Assembly: GCF_000455485.1 (NCBI RefSeq)
Contig: NZ_CBQR020000164.1
Span: 1 to 59,201 of the forward strand
From: Gorillibacterium massiliense
GTDB taxonomy: Bacteria; Bacillota; Bacilli; Paenibacillales; NBRC-103111
Direction of reading: 5' to 3'
DNA length: 59,201 bases
The notes beneath the pieces are model-generated. The model saw only the letters and a list, made by a program, of their open reading frames with translations, did not search any database and was not told where the DNA came from. Position numbers and translations under genes: made by a program. This document shows, piece after piece, positions 16,375 to 24,180 of this stretch (position 1 is the first letter of the stretch; each line of letters begins with the position of its first letter).

Positions 16375-16600
16375 AGAAAAAAGGATGTAGAACGTTTGTT
16401 ACCCTAAGGAGTAAAATAAAGGCAATTGAACCTCATTATTAGAGGGGGATATGCCGTATCGTGAGGTTACTCAACAGCTTGGTATACGGAGTAAAACTCT
16501 GGTTGAGGTTTTGGTGGAAAAATACCAAGAAGATCACCCTTTCGAGAAGACTATTCGCAAAGGTCCCTTGAGAATAATCTTAATCAAGTATATCAAGGAG
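16375..16600 (+). pseudogene. IS3-family OrfA-like transposase remnant
   Basis: From 16451 the sequence reads YREVTQQLGIRSKTLVEVLV then EKYQED, resembling the helix-turn-helix of IS3/IS150 OrfA (YREVAxxxGI..TLxxWVxxY). The upstream part (LRKKDVERLL) looks like the OrfA N-terminus in another frame. Stops and frameshifts interrupt it, no OrfB is present, and clear terminal repeats were not found. It marks past insertion activity in the decayed part of the array. Confidence 0.45.
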
Positions 16601-16606
16601 GTATAA

Positions 16607-17041
16607 ATGTACGAGCCAGTCGAAGAAGAAATTGATATGCAAAGATCAATACTTGGCGAAGAGAGAGAACCGTTTTTGATCAGGTTTTATTTTAACTATA
16701 AGTCTACCTTGTATGGATTTGTTGCGAATGGTGAAACGGGCTTCACTCAGTTTGGACTTGATATAATCGCAGCCGGAGTTTCTGCACTAATCATAAATAC
16801 AATACATAGCTTAAACCATTTAACTAAAGATGATGTTCAAGCAGAGATGCAAAGGAACTACTCAAAGTGTATATTACCAGACCTACAAATGAAAAACCGA
16901 GGAAGTATAGAGGCAATCACTTTATTGAAGTCATTAGAAATCGGACTACAAAGTATCCAAAATACGTATGGAGATACCCATATAACAATAGAAAAGATAT
17001 ATGAAAATCAAAAATCAGGACTGTTTAAAGTCTTCAAATAA
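16607..17041 (+). CDS. Prp-family (ribosomal-processing protease-like) protein lacking catalytic His and Cys
   Basis: This 144-aa protein starts at ATG 16607 after AAGGAGG. The core aligns with Prp/YsxB, the cysteine protease that trims ribosomal protein L27: FGLDIIAAGVSALIINT matches the family's GxDIVCAxVSAL, and LLKSLEIGLQSIQNTYGD matches its C-terminal helix. The active-site Cys is Ala here (DIIAAG). The GHA histidine region reads ANG, so the nucleophile and His are both gone. There is also an N-terminal extension of about 20 residues. It is probably a non-proteolytic paralogue of unknown role. It is intact, sits in the decayed cassette region, and ends right before a repeat fragment (site F). 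Confidence 0.72.
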   Translation: MYEPVEEEIDMQRSILGEEREPFLIRFYFNYKSTLYGFVANGETGFTQFGLDIIAAGVSALIINTIHSLNHLTKDDVQAEMQRNYSKCILPDLQMKNRGSIEAITLLKSLEIGLQSIQNTYGDTHITIEKIYENQKSGLFKVFK

Positions 17042-17050
17042 AACGCTCGC

Positions 17051-17078
17051 TATGCCCGAGGCATTTCGAGAGGAAAGT
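17051..17078 (+). repeat. attC-like fragment F
   Basis: TGCCCGAGGCATTTCG plus flanking bases match the middle of site D (CCGA/TCGG hairpin). Both ends of the site are missing. It lies between the Prp-like gene and the metallophosphoesterase gene, where a full site would be expected. Confidence 0.5.
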
Positions 17079-17095
17079 CTATATGGAGCGTGCGT

Positions 17096-17803
17096 ATGAA
17101 GAAATATGCGATTATTACAGATATCCATGGTAACAGCCCAGCACTTCGTGCTGTTTTATATGATATAAGAAATAGAGATATTGAACACATCTATTGTTTG
17201 GGAGACCTTGTCGGTATCGGTCCAAACAGTAAAGAAGTGATTGATTTGTTATGGGAGCAAGAGAATATCTCTTTTGTACAAGGGAATCACGACAATGCTG
17301 TAGTTGCGGCATTTTATGATCGAGAGATACCTGAGGGGCATGAGCATGTCCGCATTCATCATAAATGGTTGGCTGAACGAATGAATGAGGATTACATTCG
17401 ATTCTTAGACTATTTGCCTCCAAGGATAGAAATTGATGGTTGTCTTTTTGTGCACTATCACTTAGATCAACAAAATAAATTCCTGCCAATAGACAATGTG
17501 CCAACTGGGGAGAAGTTGGATCTTCTATATAAGGATGAGGCAATGAGATTAGTTTGTTTTGGTCATCATCATATTGTGCATGATTTTATTACGCCGAAAG
17601 CTGTTTATTTTAACCCTGGGTCATTAGGTTGTTATCACAAACCAGTAGCTCGTTATGGGATTGTTCAAATTAGTAAGCAGGCAGTAAAAACACAGGTTGT
17701 AGAGGTACCTTACGATAATTCTAAATTTTTATGGTCATATAGGGAATTAGGGGTTCCGGATAGTGATTTTATATTGAAGGTTTTTCATGGAGGACAGATT
17801 TGA
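17096..17803 (+). CDS. Calcineurin-type metallophosphoesterase
   Basis: This 235-aa protein starts at ATG 17096, 7 nt after GGAG; a GTG at 17090 is also in frame. It has all the metal-binding motifs of the superfamily in order: DIHGN, GDLVGIGPN, GNHD, a His in FVHYH and FGHHH, then NPGSLG near the end. These proteins coordinate two metal ions and hydrolyse phosphomono- or diesters. The nearest type is the YfcE/Icc-like DNA/nucleotide phosphodiesterase group, but the substrate is unknown. It sits between repeat fragments F and G, like a cassette gene whose sites have decayed. Confidence 0.87.
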   Translation: MKKYAIITDIHGNSPALRAVLYDIRNRDIEHIYCLGDLVGIGPNSKEVIDLLWEQENISFVQGNHDNAVVAAFYDREIPEGHEHVRIHHKWLAERMNEDYIRFLDYLPPRIEIDGCLFVHYHLDQQNKFLPIDNVPTGEKLDLLYKDEAMRLVCFGHHHIVHDFITPKAVYFNPGSLGCYHKPVARYGIVQISKQAVKTQVVEVPYDNSKFLWSYRELGVPDSDFILKVFHGGQI

Positions 17804-17811
17804 TTGAGGAG

Positions 17812-17868
17812 ATGGCGTTAGCGCACCTTAAGCTTTTCGGGTTCGTGAATACATCAAACTTATGTGAT
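17812..17868 (+). repeat. attC-like fragment G (3' part)
   Basis: GGCGTTAGCGCACC, CTTAAGC and TCGGGTTCGTGAATACAT match the 3' third of the repeats (compare site D). It closes with ACTTATGTGA where GTTANNNGA is expected. The 5' two thirds are missing. Confidence 0.6.
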
Positions 17869-17923
17869 ATTATTACGAGACGTTGGTATGAAGGCTCATA
17901 AGACCAAAAACTGGAGGACGTTT

Positions 17924-18289
17924 ATGAATATTAACCTAATAAATATTAATGGAGCAGAGATAGCCGTTGTTTCCAGCAATGAAATATTGATTACCGATGT
18001 TCAGTCTGCCTTGGATCTAATGGCGACTGTAAGATATGAAGTTGATTGCAATCGGATCGTTATAAACAAGTCAGCGATAAGTGAAGATTTTTTTGACTTG
18101 AAAACACGCCTTGCTGGGGAAATCCTACAAAAATTTATTAATTATCAAACAAAAATTGCAATCGTTGGTGATTTTGCGTCATATTCGAGTAAGAGTCTAA
18201 AGGATTTTATTTATGAGAGTAACAATGGAAGGGATATCTTTTTCTTGTCTAGTGAAGAGCAGGCTATGGAAAAATTGAGTTCGATTTAG
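17924..18289 (+). CDS. DUF4180 domain protein
   Basis: This 121-aa protein starts at ATG 17924, with GGAGG about 7 nt upstream. The sequence has the DUF4180 pattern: INGAEIAVVSSNEILITDVQ, a CNRIVINKSAI segment, then KIAIVGDFASYSSKSLKDFI and a C-terminal FLSSEEQAMEKL. Family function is unknown; members are small cytosolic proteins that often occur singly in accessory regions. It follows repeat fragment G by 55 bp, so it may be a former cassette. A strong bidirectional terminator follows. Confidence 0.8.
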   Translation: MNINLININGAEIAVVSSNEILITDVQSALDLMATVRYEVDCNRIVINKSAISEDFFDLKTRLAGEILQKFINYQTKIAIVGDFASYSSKSLKDFIYESNNGRDIFFLSSEEQAMEKLSSI

Positions 18290-18324
18290 TTTGCAGGAGC
18301 CAGATTTTCAGTTGAACTATGGAT

Positions 18325-18384
18325 AAAAAATGAGGCTATCCCTAAGGTCTAAAACACAGGCCTTACGGGGTAGCCTCATTTTTT
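18325..18384. terminator. Bidirectional terminator between DUF4180 gene and YgbA-like gene
   Basis: AAAAAATGAGGCTA pairs with TAGCCTCATTTTTT, and inner bases CCC/GGG continue the stem. The A-tract and T-tract at either end suit both strands, and the flanking genes converge here. Confidence 0.85.
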
Positions 18385-18523
18385 AATCGAAATGGCATGA
18401 AGAAGTTCATTTTCGATTTTTGGCAGTTCATATATAATAGTGGATAAAAATGGAGTTGTGGAATGTAGGTGAAACTCTCGAAATGCAATATGGATATTGA
18501 GGGGGAACTCATTGAGGAAGATC

Positions 18524-18865
18524 TCATTTTCTTTTCTTACTTGGTATTGGGATATGCCGAATGGCCTCAATTGGATGATGTAGAAGCATCCGCGGACCTG
18601 AAAAACGCATAATTCCTCTAATTTTTTGTCGGTATTCTGGGTTGTAACAATGAATAGGGCACTTTACACAAGCTGGTTTCTCTTCGCCAAATTGGCAGAG
18701 GGATAGTCTTTTCAAAGCATAATCATTTATGTCCTGACATTCCTTGCATAACTCTTTATGACGATGCTTTTTCTTACAATATAAACGTATCATTTTTAAA
18801 ACAATATCTTTTTCTCTTCGGATTTTAGGACCATCATTCAACTGACGTTTTGAATTTTCACTCAT
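18524..18865 (-). CDS. YgbA-like (nitrous oxide-stimulated promoter family) cysteine-rich protein
   Basis: This 113-aa protein is on the minus strand; ATG at 18865 has AAAGGA upstream (a TTG 18 nt earlier is also in frame). The pattern is that of the YgbA_NO family: MIRLYCKKKHRHKELCKECQ, then CQFGEEKPACVKCPIHCY and IRGIMRFSGPRMLLHHPIEA. The conserved cysteines suggest a metal or Fe-S site. The E. coli homologue is induced by nitrosative stress; its biochemistry is not settled as far as I know. This is the only minus-strand gene in the 12-22 kb accessory region, which breaks the cassette-array polarity. Confidence 0.8.
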   Translation of the reverse strand: MSENSKRQLNDGPKIRREKDIVLKMIRLYCKKKHRHKELCKECQDINDYALKRLSLCQFGEEKPACVKCPIHCYNPEYRQKIRGIMRFSGPRMLLHHPIEAIRHIPIPSKKRK

Positions 18866-18989
18866 ATATGAAGATCCTTTCAATGACTATAGACTAATAA
18901 TACCATCAAATTGATAAAGAAAAGCGGCAGGACTTTTTACATCATTAAGGCATTTTTACGCTGGTCTAATGGATATATGCGGAAGTGCC

Positions 18990-19023
18990 CTTCGCCATCT
19001 AACCGCATTGCGGCCGACTTGAA
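18990..19023 (+). repeat. Possible attC-like fragment H (5' part)
   Basis: GCCATCTAACCGCATT followed by GCGGCCGACTTG resembles the opening of site A with two internal deletions. The match is short and its cassette partner (a start GTTAGATG) was not found, so this is tentative. The rest of 18866-19064 holds nothing recognisable. Confidence 0.3.
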
Positions 19024-19064
19024 ATCTTCCTAATTATAAATTGAACACTTTGTGGGTGATAATA

Positions 19065-19601
19065 ATGAAGCGAATAGCAATAGATATGGATGAAGTAATG
19101 GCTGATTTTCATTCAAAGCACATCCATTTGTATAACTCTAAATATAATGATTCAATTCGTTTTGAAGATTTGAAGGGGACAAGACTTTGGAAGATTCGTT
19201 CCGAACGTTCACAGGAAATAATAGATCTTGTTAATGATCCAAGTTTCTTTCGCGACTTGAAGGTTATGGAAGGGAGTCAGGAGGTAATTCAAGAATTAAG
19301 TAGGTTTTACGAGATTTTCATTACAACAGCTGCAATGGAGCATCCATCATCATTTCAAGCCAAATTCGAATGGCTAAGTGAGCATTTTCCTTTTATCTCG
19401 CCAATGCATTTTGTTTTTTGTGGGGATAAAAGTATCATTAAGGCAGATTACCTAATTGATGATAGCTCCAGACATTTTGGAAGATTTGGAGGACAAGGAT
19501 TACTTTTTTCCGCTCCTCACAACATGTATGAAACAGGATTTATTCGGGTTAATAATTGGCTTGAAGTTCGAGATTTTTTTAGAAATGACGAAAGAAATTA
19601 A
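19065..19601 (+). CDS. 5'(3')-deoxyribonucleotidase (HAD superfamily, NT5C type)
   Basis: This 178-aa protein starts at ATG 19065, 24 nt into the open frame where homology begins. The HAD motif I is AIDMDEVMADF (nucleophile and acid/base Asp). Motif II Thr lies in IFITTAAMEHP. The motif III Lys region follows, and the DDSSRHF segment is the acidic motif IV. The family removes the phosphate from deoxynucleoside monophosphates, here probably in the cytoplasm. It is a single gene with only weak ribosome-site signal (GTGGGTG). Neighbouring nucleotide or DNA enzymes (UDG-like, deaminase remnant) are probably coincidental accessory cargo. Confidence 0.83.
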   Translation: MKRIAIDMDEVMADFHSKHIHLYNSKYNDSIRFEDLKGTRLWKIRSERSQEIIDLVNDPSFFRDLKVMEGSQEVIQELSRFYEIFITTAAMEHPSSFQAKFEWLSEHFPFISPMHFVFCGDKSIIKADYLIDDSSRHFGRFGGQGLLFSAPHNMYETGFIRVNNWLEVRDFFRNDERN

Positions 19602-19645
19602 ATACAACACACTACCGAAAATATGATTTAAAGAAGGTGGATTTT

Positions 19646-20149
19646 ATGAAGATCCAAGTTATTAGAATGAAAAGAGAAGATCAAGAAAAATTTTTGAATT
19701 TGTATAACTTGTATTTGTATGACTTATCTGAATACAATGGCGACGAACTTAAAGAAGACGGGAAGTTTGATCCAACGAATACATACTTATATCTCGAAAG
19801 GGATGAGTTGCAACCTTTTTTCATCATCAAAGATGATAAAGTTGTCGGATTTATTTTGATTTGCTCAGCTCCATTTGTCTCGGATGGAATAGATTATTCG
19901 ATACAAGAATTGTTTGTTTTAAAGAAATACAGGGGAAATCAAATAGCTGGAAAAGCGGTTGAATTAGTATTAGAAAAGCTGGAAGGAAAAATAAGAGTAG
20001 AGCAATTGAAGGCAAATAAGGCAGCTGTACATTTTTGGAAGAAGTTTTATAACCAAACTGATATCAAATACTCTGAGGGCGAAGAGGTTGTCGAGATAGA
20101 AGGCTTAGAAGGTAAACATATTATTGTTTTTCAAGAATTTAAACGATGA
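19646..20149 (+). CDS. GNAT-family N-acetyltransferase
   Basis: This 167-aa protein starts at ATG 19646 with AAGGTGG 6-7 nt upstream. It has the GNAT shape: a variable N-terminal half with LYLYDLSEYNGDEL, a strand FFIIKDDKVVGFILI, and the acetyl-CoA pyrophosphate loop region ELFVLKKYRGNQIAGKAVEL, then AVHFWKKFY. The loop is RGNQIAG rather than the textbook R/QxxGxG/A, still compatible. The N-terminal segment resembles acetyltransferases grouped with aminoglycoside or peptide acetylation, but the substrate is unknown. Confidence 0.8.
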   Translation: MKIQVIRMKREDQEKFLNLYNLYLYDLSEYNGDELKEDGKFDPTNTYLYLERDELQPFFIIKDDKVVGFILICSAPFVSDGIDYSIQELFVLKKYRGNQIAGKAVELVLEKLEGKIRVEQLKANKAAVHFWKKFYNQTDIKYSEGEEVVEIEGLEGKHIIVFQEFKR

Positions 20150-20165
20150 GTTTTAAGAGATAGGA

Positions 20166-20513
20166 GTGAAAGGTATAAGAACATTTATTAAGCTAACCAT
20201 TTGTATATTCGTATTCAGTTTATTTGTTGGGTGTAATGAGAAGGAAGACGAAGAAGATTTTTTGTATTCCGTGAAAATAAATCATTACATTTATGGATTC
20301 TATGATGAGGAAATACCCGCCGAGAATATCGGAAAGGCGATCGAAGAGTATGGTGGTATTTTATGCAAGTACTCAGAATGTCCTGCACCTGATGGGACAG
20401 AGTTTTATGAAATAAAGGGCACTTCGATGAACAAGACCATAGCAAGAAAAGTTTATACATCTGAGCAGACTGTAATATACAGGAAATGCGTCAAGATAAA
20501 AAAGGATGAATAA
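20166..20513 (+). CDS. Small lipoprotein of unknown function
   Basis: The protein is 115 aa. Residues 1-23 form a lipoprotein signal peptide with lipobox LFVGC, so the mature protein would be lipid-anchored at Cys23. The rest is short, acidic, with two further cysteines (CKYSEC) and lysines at the end. I do not recognise the family. The GTG start at 20166 directly abuts AGGAG, which is poor spacing, but no better start preserves the signal peptide. Confidence 0.6.
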   Translation: MKGIRTFIKLTICIFVFSLFVGCNEKEDEEDFLYSVKINHYIYGFYDEEIPAENIGKAIEEYGGILCKYSECPAPDGTEFYEIKGTSMNKTIARKVYTSEQTVIYRKCVKIKKDE

Positions 20514-20582
20514 GTCGGGACTTTGAAGCCGTGCGAAGACCATCATATTTTTGTAATTTAAATCAGATTGGAGGTTCTTATA

Positions 20583-21191
20583 TTGTCAATTGGTCATTGT
20601 TTGGATTGTAAAGGGAAGTGCAAAGATGTAAATCTAGAAGTTTATGAACCATCGGTCAATATTTCAAGTGAGAACGTAAAAGTAATCATGATTTCTGAAG
20701 CACTACCAAAGGATATAGACGATTATTTTTATACGACTGAGGAGGCGTCGTTTTTTAAGACGACTCAGCAAGCTTTGGCCGATTCAGGATATTACATAAA
20801 CTCTCTTGCCGAACTAAAAGCGATGCCCATCTATTTGACGACAGCTATAAAATGCAGCAAGAAAGATTATTTAGTCTCTGCTGGTACAATTAAAAATTGC
20901 AGTTTCATTTTGGAAAAAGAGGTTGCCCTGTTTGTGAACGTTAAGTCGATCATGTGTATGGGAGATTTCGCGATCAAATCGATCCAGTACATATTTAAAC
21001 GGAAGTATGGGGTCAATGTAATCCCTAGCGGCTCGACCTATAAAATCAGAAATCAGGCATATATTTTTAACGGTATTCACTTCTATCCGTCTTACACCCA
21101 AACGGGAGACAGCTTCAATATAGAAAAGAGCAAGAGGTCCATGATAGCTGAAGATATAAAAAGCGCATTCGAATATGCCGGTGTCAATTGA
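20583..21191 (+). CDS. Uracil-DNA-glycosylase-superfamily-like protein
   Basis: This 202-aa protein starts at TTG 20583, 8 nt after TTGGAGG. The N-terminus has a cysteine cluster (CLDCKGKC) as seen in Fe-S UDG-like proteins. A strand with VIMISEALPKD stands where the catalytic GEAPG loop is found. The middle contains YLTTAIKC and IMCMGDFAIKSI, consistent with the alpha/beta UDG fold. The usual catalytic Asp/Asn is not obvious, and the final HPS motif is replaced by HFYPSYTQTG, so activity is uncertain. It is single and plus-strand like the other accessory genes. Confidence 0.55.
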   Translation: MSIGHCLDCKGKCKDVNLEVYEPSVNISSENVKVIMISEALPKDIDDYFYTTEEASFFKTTQQALADSGYYINSLAELKAMPIYLTTAIKCSKKDYLVSAGTIKNCSFILEKEVALFVNVKSIMCMGDFAIKSIQYIFKRKYGVNVIPSGSTYKIRNQAYIFNGIHFYPSYTQTGDSFNIEKSKRSMIAEDIKSAFEYAGVN

Positions 21192-21298
21192 CGCGACGAT
21201 GCGGTAAAATATCCCTGTAATTCGAGTTGCGGCCTTTATTTCCGGGAAAGCACTTTTGCTTGAAAAAATTCTTGAACAGTAGAAGCAGGTAACCCATG

Positions 21299-21572
21299 AA
21301 AGAATACCTTATACTCTACCGTTGAACCTTGTCCCATGTGTTCAGGAGCCATTATTTTTGCAGATATCAAACGAGTCGTGTGGGCACTGAACGATGAGCA
21401 CTTGGGAGCGTTGCGAGTGCTGAAGAATGGCGTACATTTCAGATATAAATTCGATCATGTGGAAGTGAGCGCTATGCCATATCGTGATTTGGCACTGAAG
21501 GCGGAGAAACTGCTAAAAGCGTGGGATGAAGGGCGTGGCAATCCATATCTAGCGAGCAACCTAGAGAGCTAA
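21299..21572 (+). pseudogene. N-terminally truncated nucleoside deaminase
   Basis: The frame opens after a TGA at 21296-21298 and reads NTLYSTVEPCPMCSGAIIFA and onward to a stop at 21572. The zinc-binding PCxMC half-site of the cytidine/guanine deaminase fold is intact, as is the C-terminal helix region. The N-terminal half with the essential HAE motif is missing. In-frame stops precede the fragment, so it is a broken gene. The following 21573-21784 holds only a short unrecognised frame ending NRNTTA. Confidence 0.7.
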
Positions 21573-21784
21573 CCTTTGTGGATTTGCAGTGTTGGTCAAC
21601 GAAGCTGCACTCAGGTAGAGGTGCTGAACTTGAACCGTGATCTGGAGAAATACGAGCTGGATTATTCTGACCGTAACCGCAATACAACGGCGTGAGTGTT
21701 TTTACTTGGTATGGCAGAGATTATTTCCCTGTTAGCCAGTATTAACAATAAACTAAAAAAATGATGAGATGAGGTCGAGTTGAG

Positions 21785-22483
21785 ATGAGCGGAGTTAGCA
21801 GAGGGTTAGAATTGTCAAAGATTATTTTCATTGGAAGAACATTCGAGGAATACATCAAGATGTTCGATTTAACTATTGAGGAAATCCCACGGTTGAAAAT
21901 ATTGGATGCGCCGGCTGGCGCATGTTCGTTTACCGCTGTGGCTAATGCAAAAGGCGGTGATGTTACAGCGATTGATTTGGCTTATTTTCATCCTGTTGAT
22001 GAGCTGTATGGCAAGGGACAGGAGGACATTCAACAAGCTGTATCAGGGTTGGCAAAAGCGAAAGAAAACTTTGTATGGGAAACCTTTGAGGATATAGCGA
22101 GTTTAGAGAGCAATCGGCAGCGGGCATTGGAGGATTGCATCGCTCATATGAAGATTTCGCCTGATCGATACATCCCCTGTGTATTGCCGGACCTGCCTTT
22201 TTCCGACGAACAATTTGATTTGACCTTATCGGCGCATTTCTTGTTCATGTACGCGGATCGTTTGGATTTTTCGTTTCATCTTCAGGTGATAAAAGAGCTT
22301 TTACGGGTAACGAAGAAGGAAGTCCGGATCTTCCCGTTGGTTGATCTGATGAGCAATCGATATGAGAATTTGGATGCCATTAAGGAGGCTGTTCATGAAC
22401 TCGGGTGGAAGACGGAAGAGAGATTGGCTCGTTATGAATTTCAAAGAGGAGCAAATTCTTTTCTAAGGATATACAGGGACTAG
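21785..22483 (+). CDS. SAM-dependent methyltransferase (class I)
   Basis: This 232-aa protein has a Rossmann methyltransferase core: ILDAPAGACSFTAVANAKG is the SAM-binding motif I. An acidic residue follows in VTAIDLAYF, and PFSDEQFDLTLSAHFLF is the motif IV region typical of class I enzymes. No target-recognition domain is visible, so the substrate is open. ATG 21785 overlaps a weak GAGTTGAG ribosome site. Its stop lies only 7 bp from the stop of the convergent FGGY kinase, and no terminator separates them, so this is the right edge of the accessory region. Confidence 0.75.
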   Translation: MSGVSRGLELSKIIFIGRTFEEYIKMFDLTIEEIPRLKILDAPAGACSFTAVANAKGGDVTAIDLAYFHPVDELYGKGQEDIQQAVSGLAKAKENFVWETFEDIASLESNRQRALEDCIAHMKISPDRYIPCVLPDLPFSDEQFDLTLSAHFLFMYADRLDFSFHLQVIKELLRVTKKEVRIFPLVDLMSNRYENLDAIKEAVHELGWKTEERLARYEFQRGANSFLRIYRD

Positions 22484-22490
22484 ATACCTA

Positions 22491-24161
22491 TTAAAGGGAT
22501 GTTGTCCTCTGATCCACTGGAATGTTAGGTTCCGAAACAAGAATGGACTTAGCCACATGAAGAGCCGGGCCGTTTAACGCGCCGAAGGCTCTTTTGTTAT
22601 TTTTGTAGAGGGATTTGAACACTCGAAAATAGGTGTCGTAGGTTGCTTTGTTCACCGGGTTTGGCGTGTACTTCGCTTGTAGTTGTACCAGGGCTTTAGC
22701 GTCTTCCACTTTGCCGATCAACCCAAGGCCAACGGCAGCAATGATGGCTGCACCTACGGCTCCGGCATTTTGCGGGTCGGCGACGGTTTCGATTTCCCGT
22801 CCGAGGACATCGGCTAAGATTTGGCACGTTTTGGGGGATATAGCGCCGCCACCGACGAAACGGATGGTTCGAGACGTGCTGATCTTCAGGTCCTGAGCCT
22901 CCAACTGCCATCTCAAATGATAGCAAATACCTTCCAGAACGGCGTGGATCATCTCCGTTTTTCCCGTTTCGATGCTGATGTTGAAGAATAAGCCGCGGGC
23001 ATTTGCGTCCTCAAAGGGAGACCGGTTTCCGTGGAGCCATGGGGTAAAAATGACGCCGTTGCTGCCGGCTGGAATGTCTTTGATGGCGTGCATCATGTAG
23101 TCGTAAAGACTGCGGTAAACGGACTCCCGAGATTCGGAAATGTGTTTCTTTTCCAGATAGATGCCGATTTCATCCAGAGCCAGATGGTTCTTCACCCATT
23201 CCAGGCATTTTCCCGCGGTCTCCAGTTCGCTGAAATACTGATAGCTTTTGGGGCTTGCTCCTACAATTGAAGCGATCATATTCGTGACATCCAGCACCTG
23301 CTTCTTGACCACAGTGGACACCCAGCCGGACGTGCCGAAATAGATATGGGTATCGCCCTCCTCTACAGCGCCTGCCCCTACACCGATGAGAGAAGCGTCG
23401 CCGCCTCCGCCAAAAACCGGGGTGCCTTCGGCCAGTTGCAGTTCCGCTGCCGCCTCCGCCGTAAGCTGCCCGACCATTTCCGCACATGGAACGACTCTCG
23501 GCAGATGACCGAGGTTCACACCGAACAGTTTGCACAGCCGGGGGCTGAAGGCTTTTTTACCCTCTCTCGCGTCATATAAAAGGGTCGCATAGGCGCTGTC
23601 CTCGGTCATCACAAACTCGCCCGTACATTTGCATAACAGGTATTCCTTCACATCAAGCCATTTGTAGACGTTCTGAAAAAGCTCCGGTTCGTTCCGTTGC
23701 ACCCACTTGTATTTCCACACCGGGTCTTTCACGCTGGCAGGAACTGCACGGGTGATGGCAAGGGATTGCAAGAGCTTAAAAATGTTAACTCCAGCAATCT
23801 GTAGTCCGTGCATGACGCCTTCCCGGTGTTCTTTTTTTGCCCGTTGATCCATATAGCTCATGGCCATGCGCACCGGCTCGCCTTGCCTGTCCACTAGAAC
23901 CAGTCCCTGCATCTGGGCGCAAAACGAAATGCCTTTTATGCTCTCCGCAGGGATATGCGGTTCGGCTAGCACCCGTGCGGTTGTTTTTCCCATGGCTTTC
24001 CACCAATCGGACGGGTTCTGCTCGGCACCGCCATTTTCCAAAATAGAAAGATCGTAGCCTTCCATGGCGGAACCAGCAAGGGTCAAAGCTTCCGCTATCC
24101 GGTAAAGACATGTTTTTACGCCCGATGTACCGACATCATAGGTAATCACATAATGGTCCAT
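22491..24161 (-). CDS. FGGY-family carbohydrate kinase
   Basis: The predicted kinase is 556 aa, starting at ATG 24161 with GTGGGG upstream (a GTG at 24173 is an alternative). The FGGY fold is complete. YDVGTSGVKTCLYRI is the N-terminal phosphate loop. GGGDASLIGVGAG and WLHGNRSPFEDANARGLFF lie in the middle, and RFVGGGAISPKTCQILADVL is the C-terminal ATP-binding signature. Members phosphorylate xylulose, fuculose, rhamnulose, glycerol or autoinducer-2; residues here do not settle which. It is the last gene of a four-gene minus-strand operon with an MFS transporter, class II aldolase and class III aminotransferase, so it likely primes the substrate for aldol cleavage. Confidence 0.88.
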   Translation of the reverse strand: MDHYVITYDVGTSGVKTCLYRIAEALTLAGSAMEGYDLSILENGGAEQNPSDWWKAMGKTTARVLAEPHIPAESIKGISFCAQMQGLVLVDRQGEPVRMAMSYMDQRAKKEHREGVMHGLQIAGVNIFKLLQSLAITRAVPASVKDPVWKYKWVQRNEPELFQNVYKWLDVKEYLLCKCTGEFVMTEDSAYATLLYDAREGKKAFSPRLCKLFGVNLGHLPRVVPCAEMVGQLTAEAAAELQLAEGTPVFGGGGDASLIGVGAGAVEEGDTHIYFGTSGWVSTVVKKQVLDVTNMIASIVGASPKSYQYFSELETAGKCLEWVKNHLALDEIGIYLEKKHISESRESVYRSLYDYMMHAIKDIPAGSNGVIFTPWLHGNRSPFEDANARGLFFNISIETGKTEMIHAVLEGICYHLRWQLEAQDLKISTSRTIRFVGGGAISPKTCQILADVLGREIETVADPQNAGAVGAAIIAAVGLGLIGKVEDAKALVQLQAKYTPNPVNKATYDTYFRVFKSLYKNNKRAFGALNGPALHVAKSILVSEPNIPVDQRTTSL

Positions 24162-24180
24162 GCCATGCCCCACTTTCCCA

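Noticed and set aside
18376-18570. 64-codon minus-strand frame downstream of the YgbA-like gene
   Set aside because: It overlaps the YgbA-like gene end and runs into the terminator; no family pattern.
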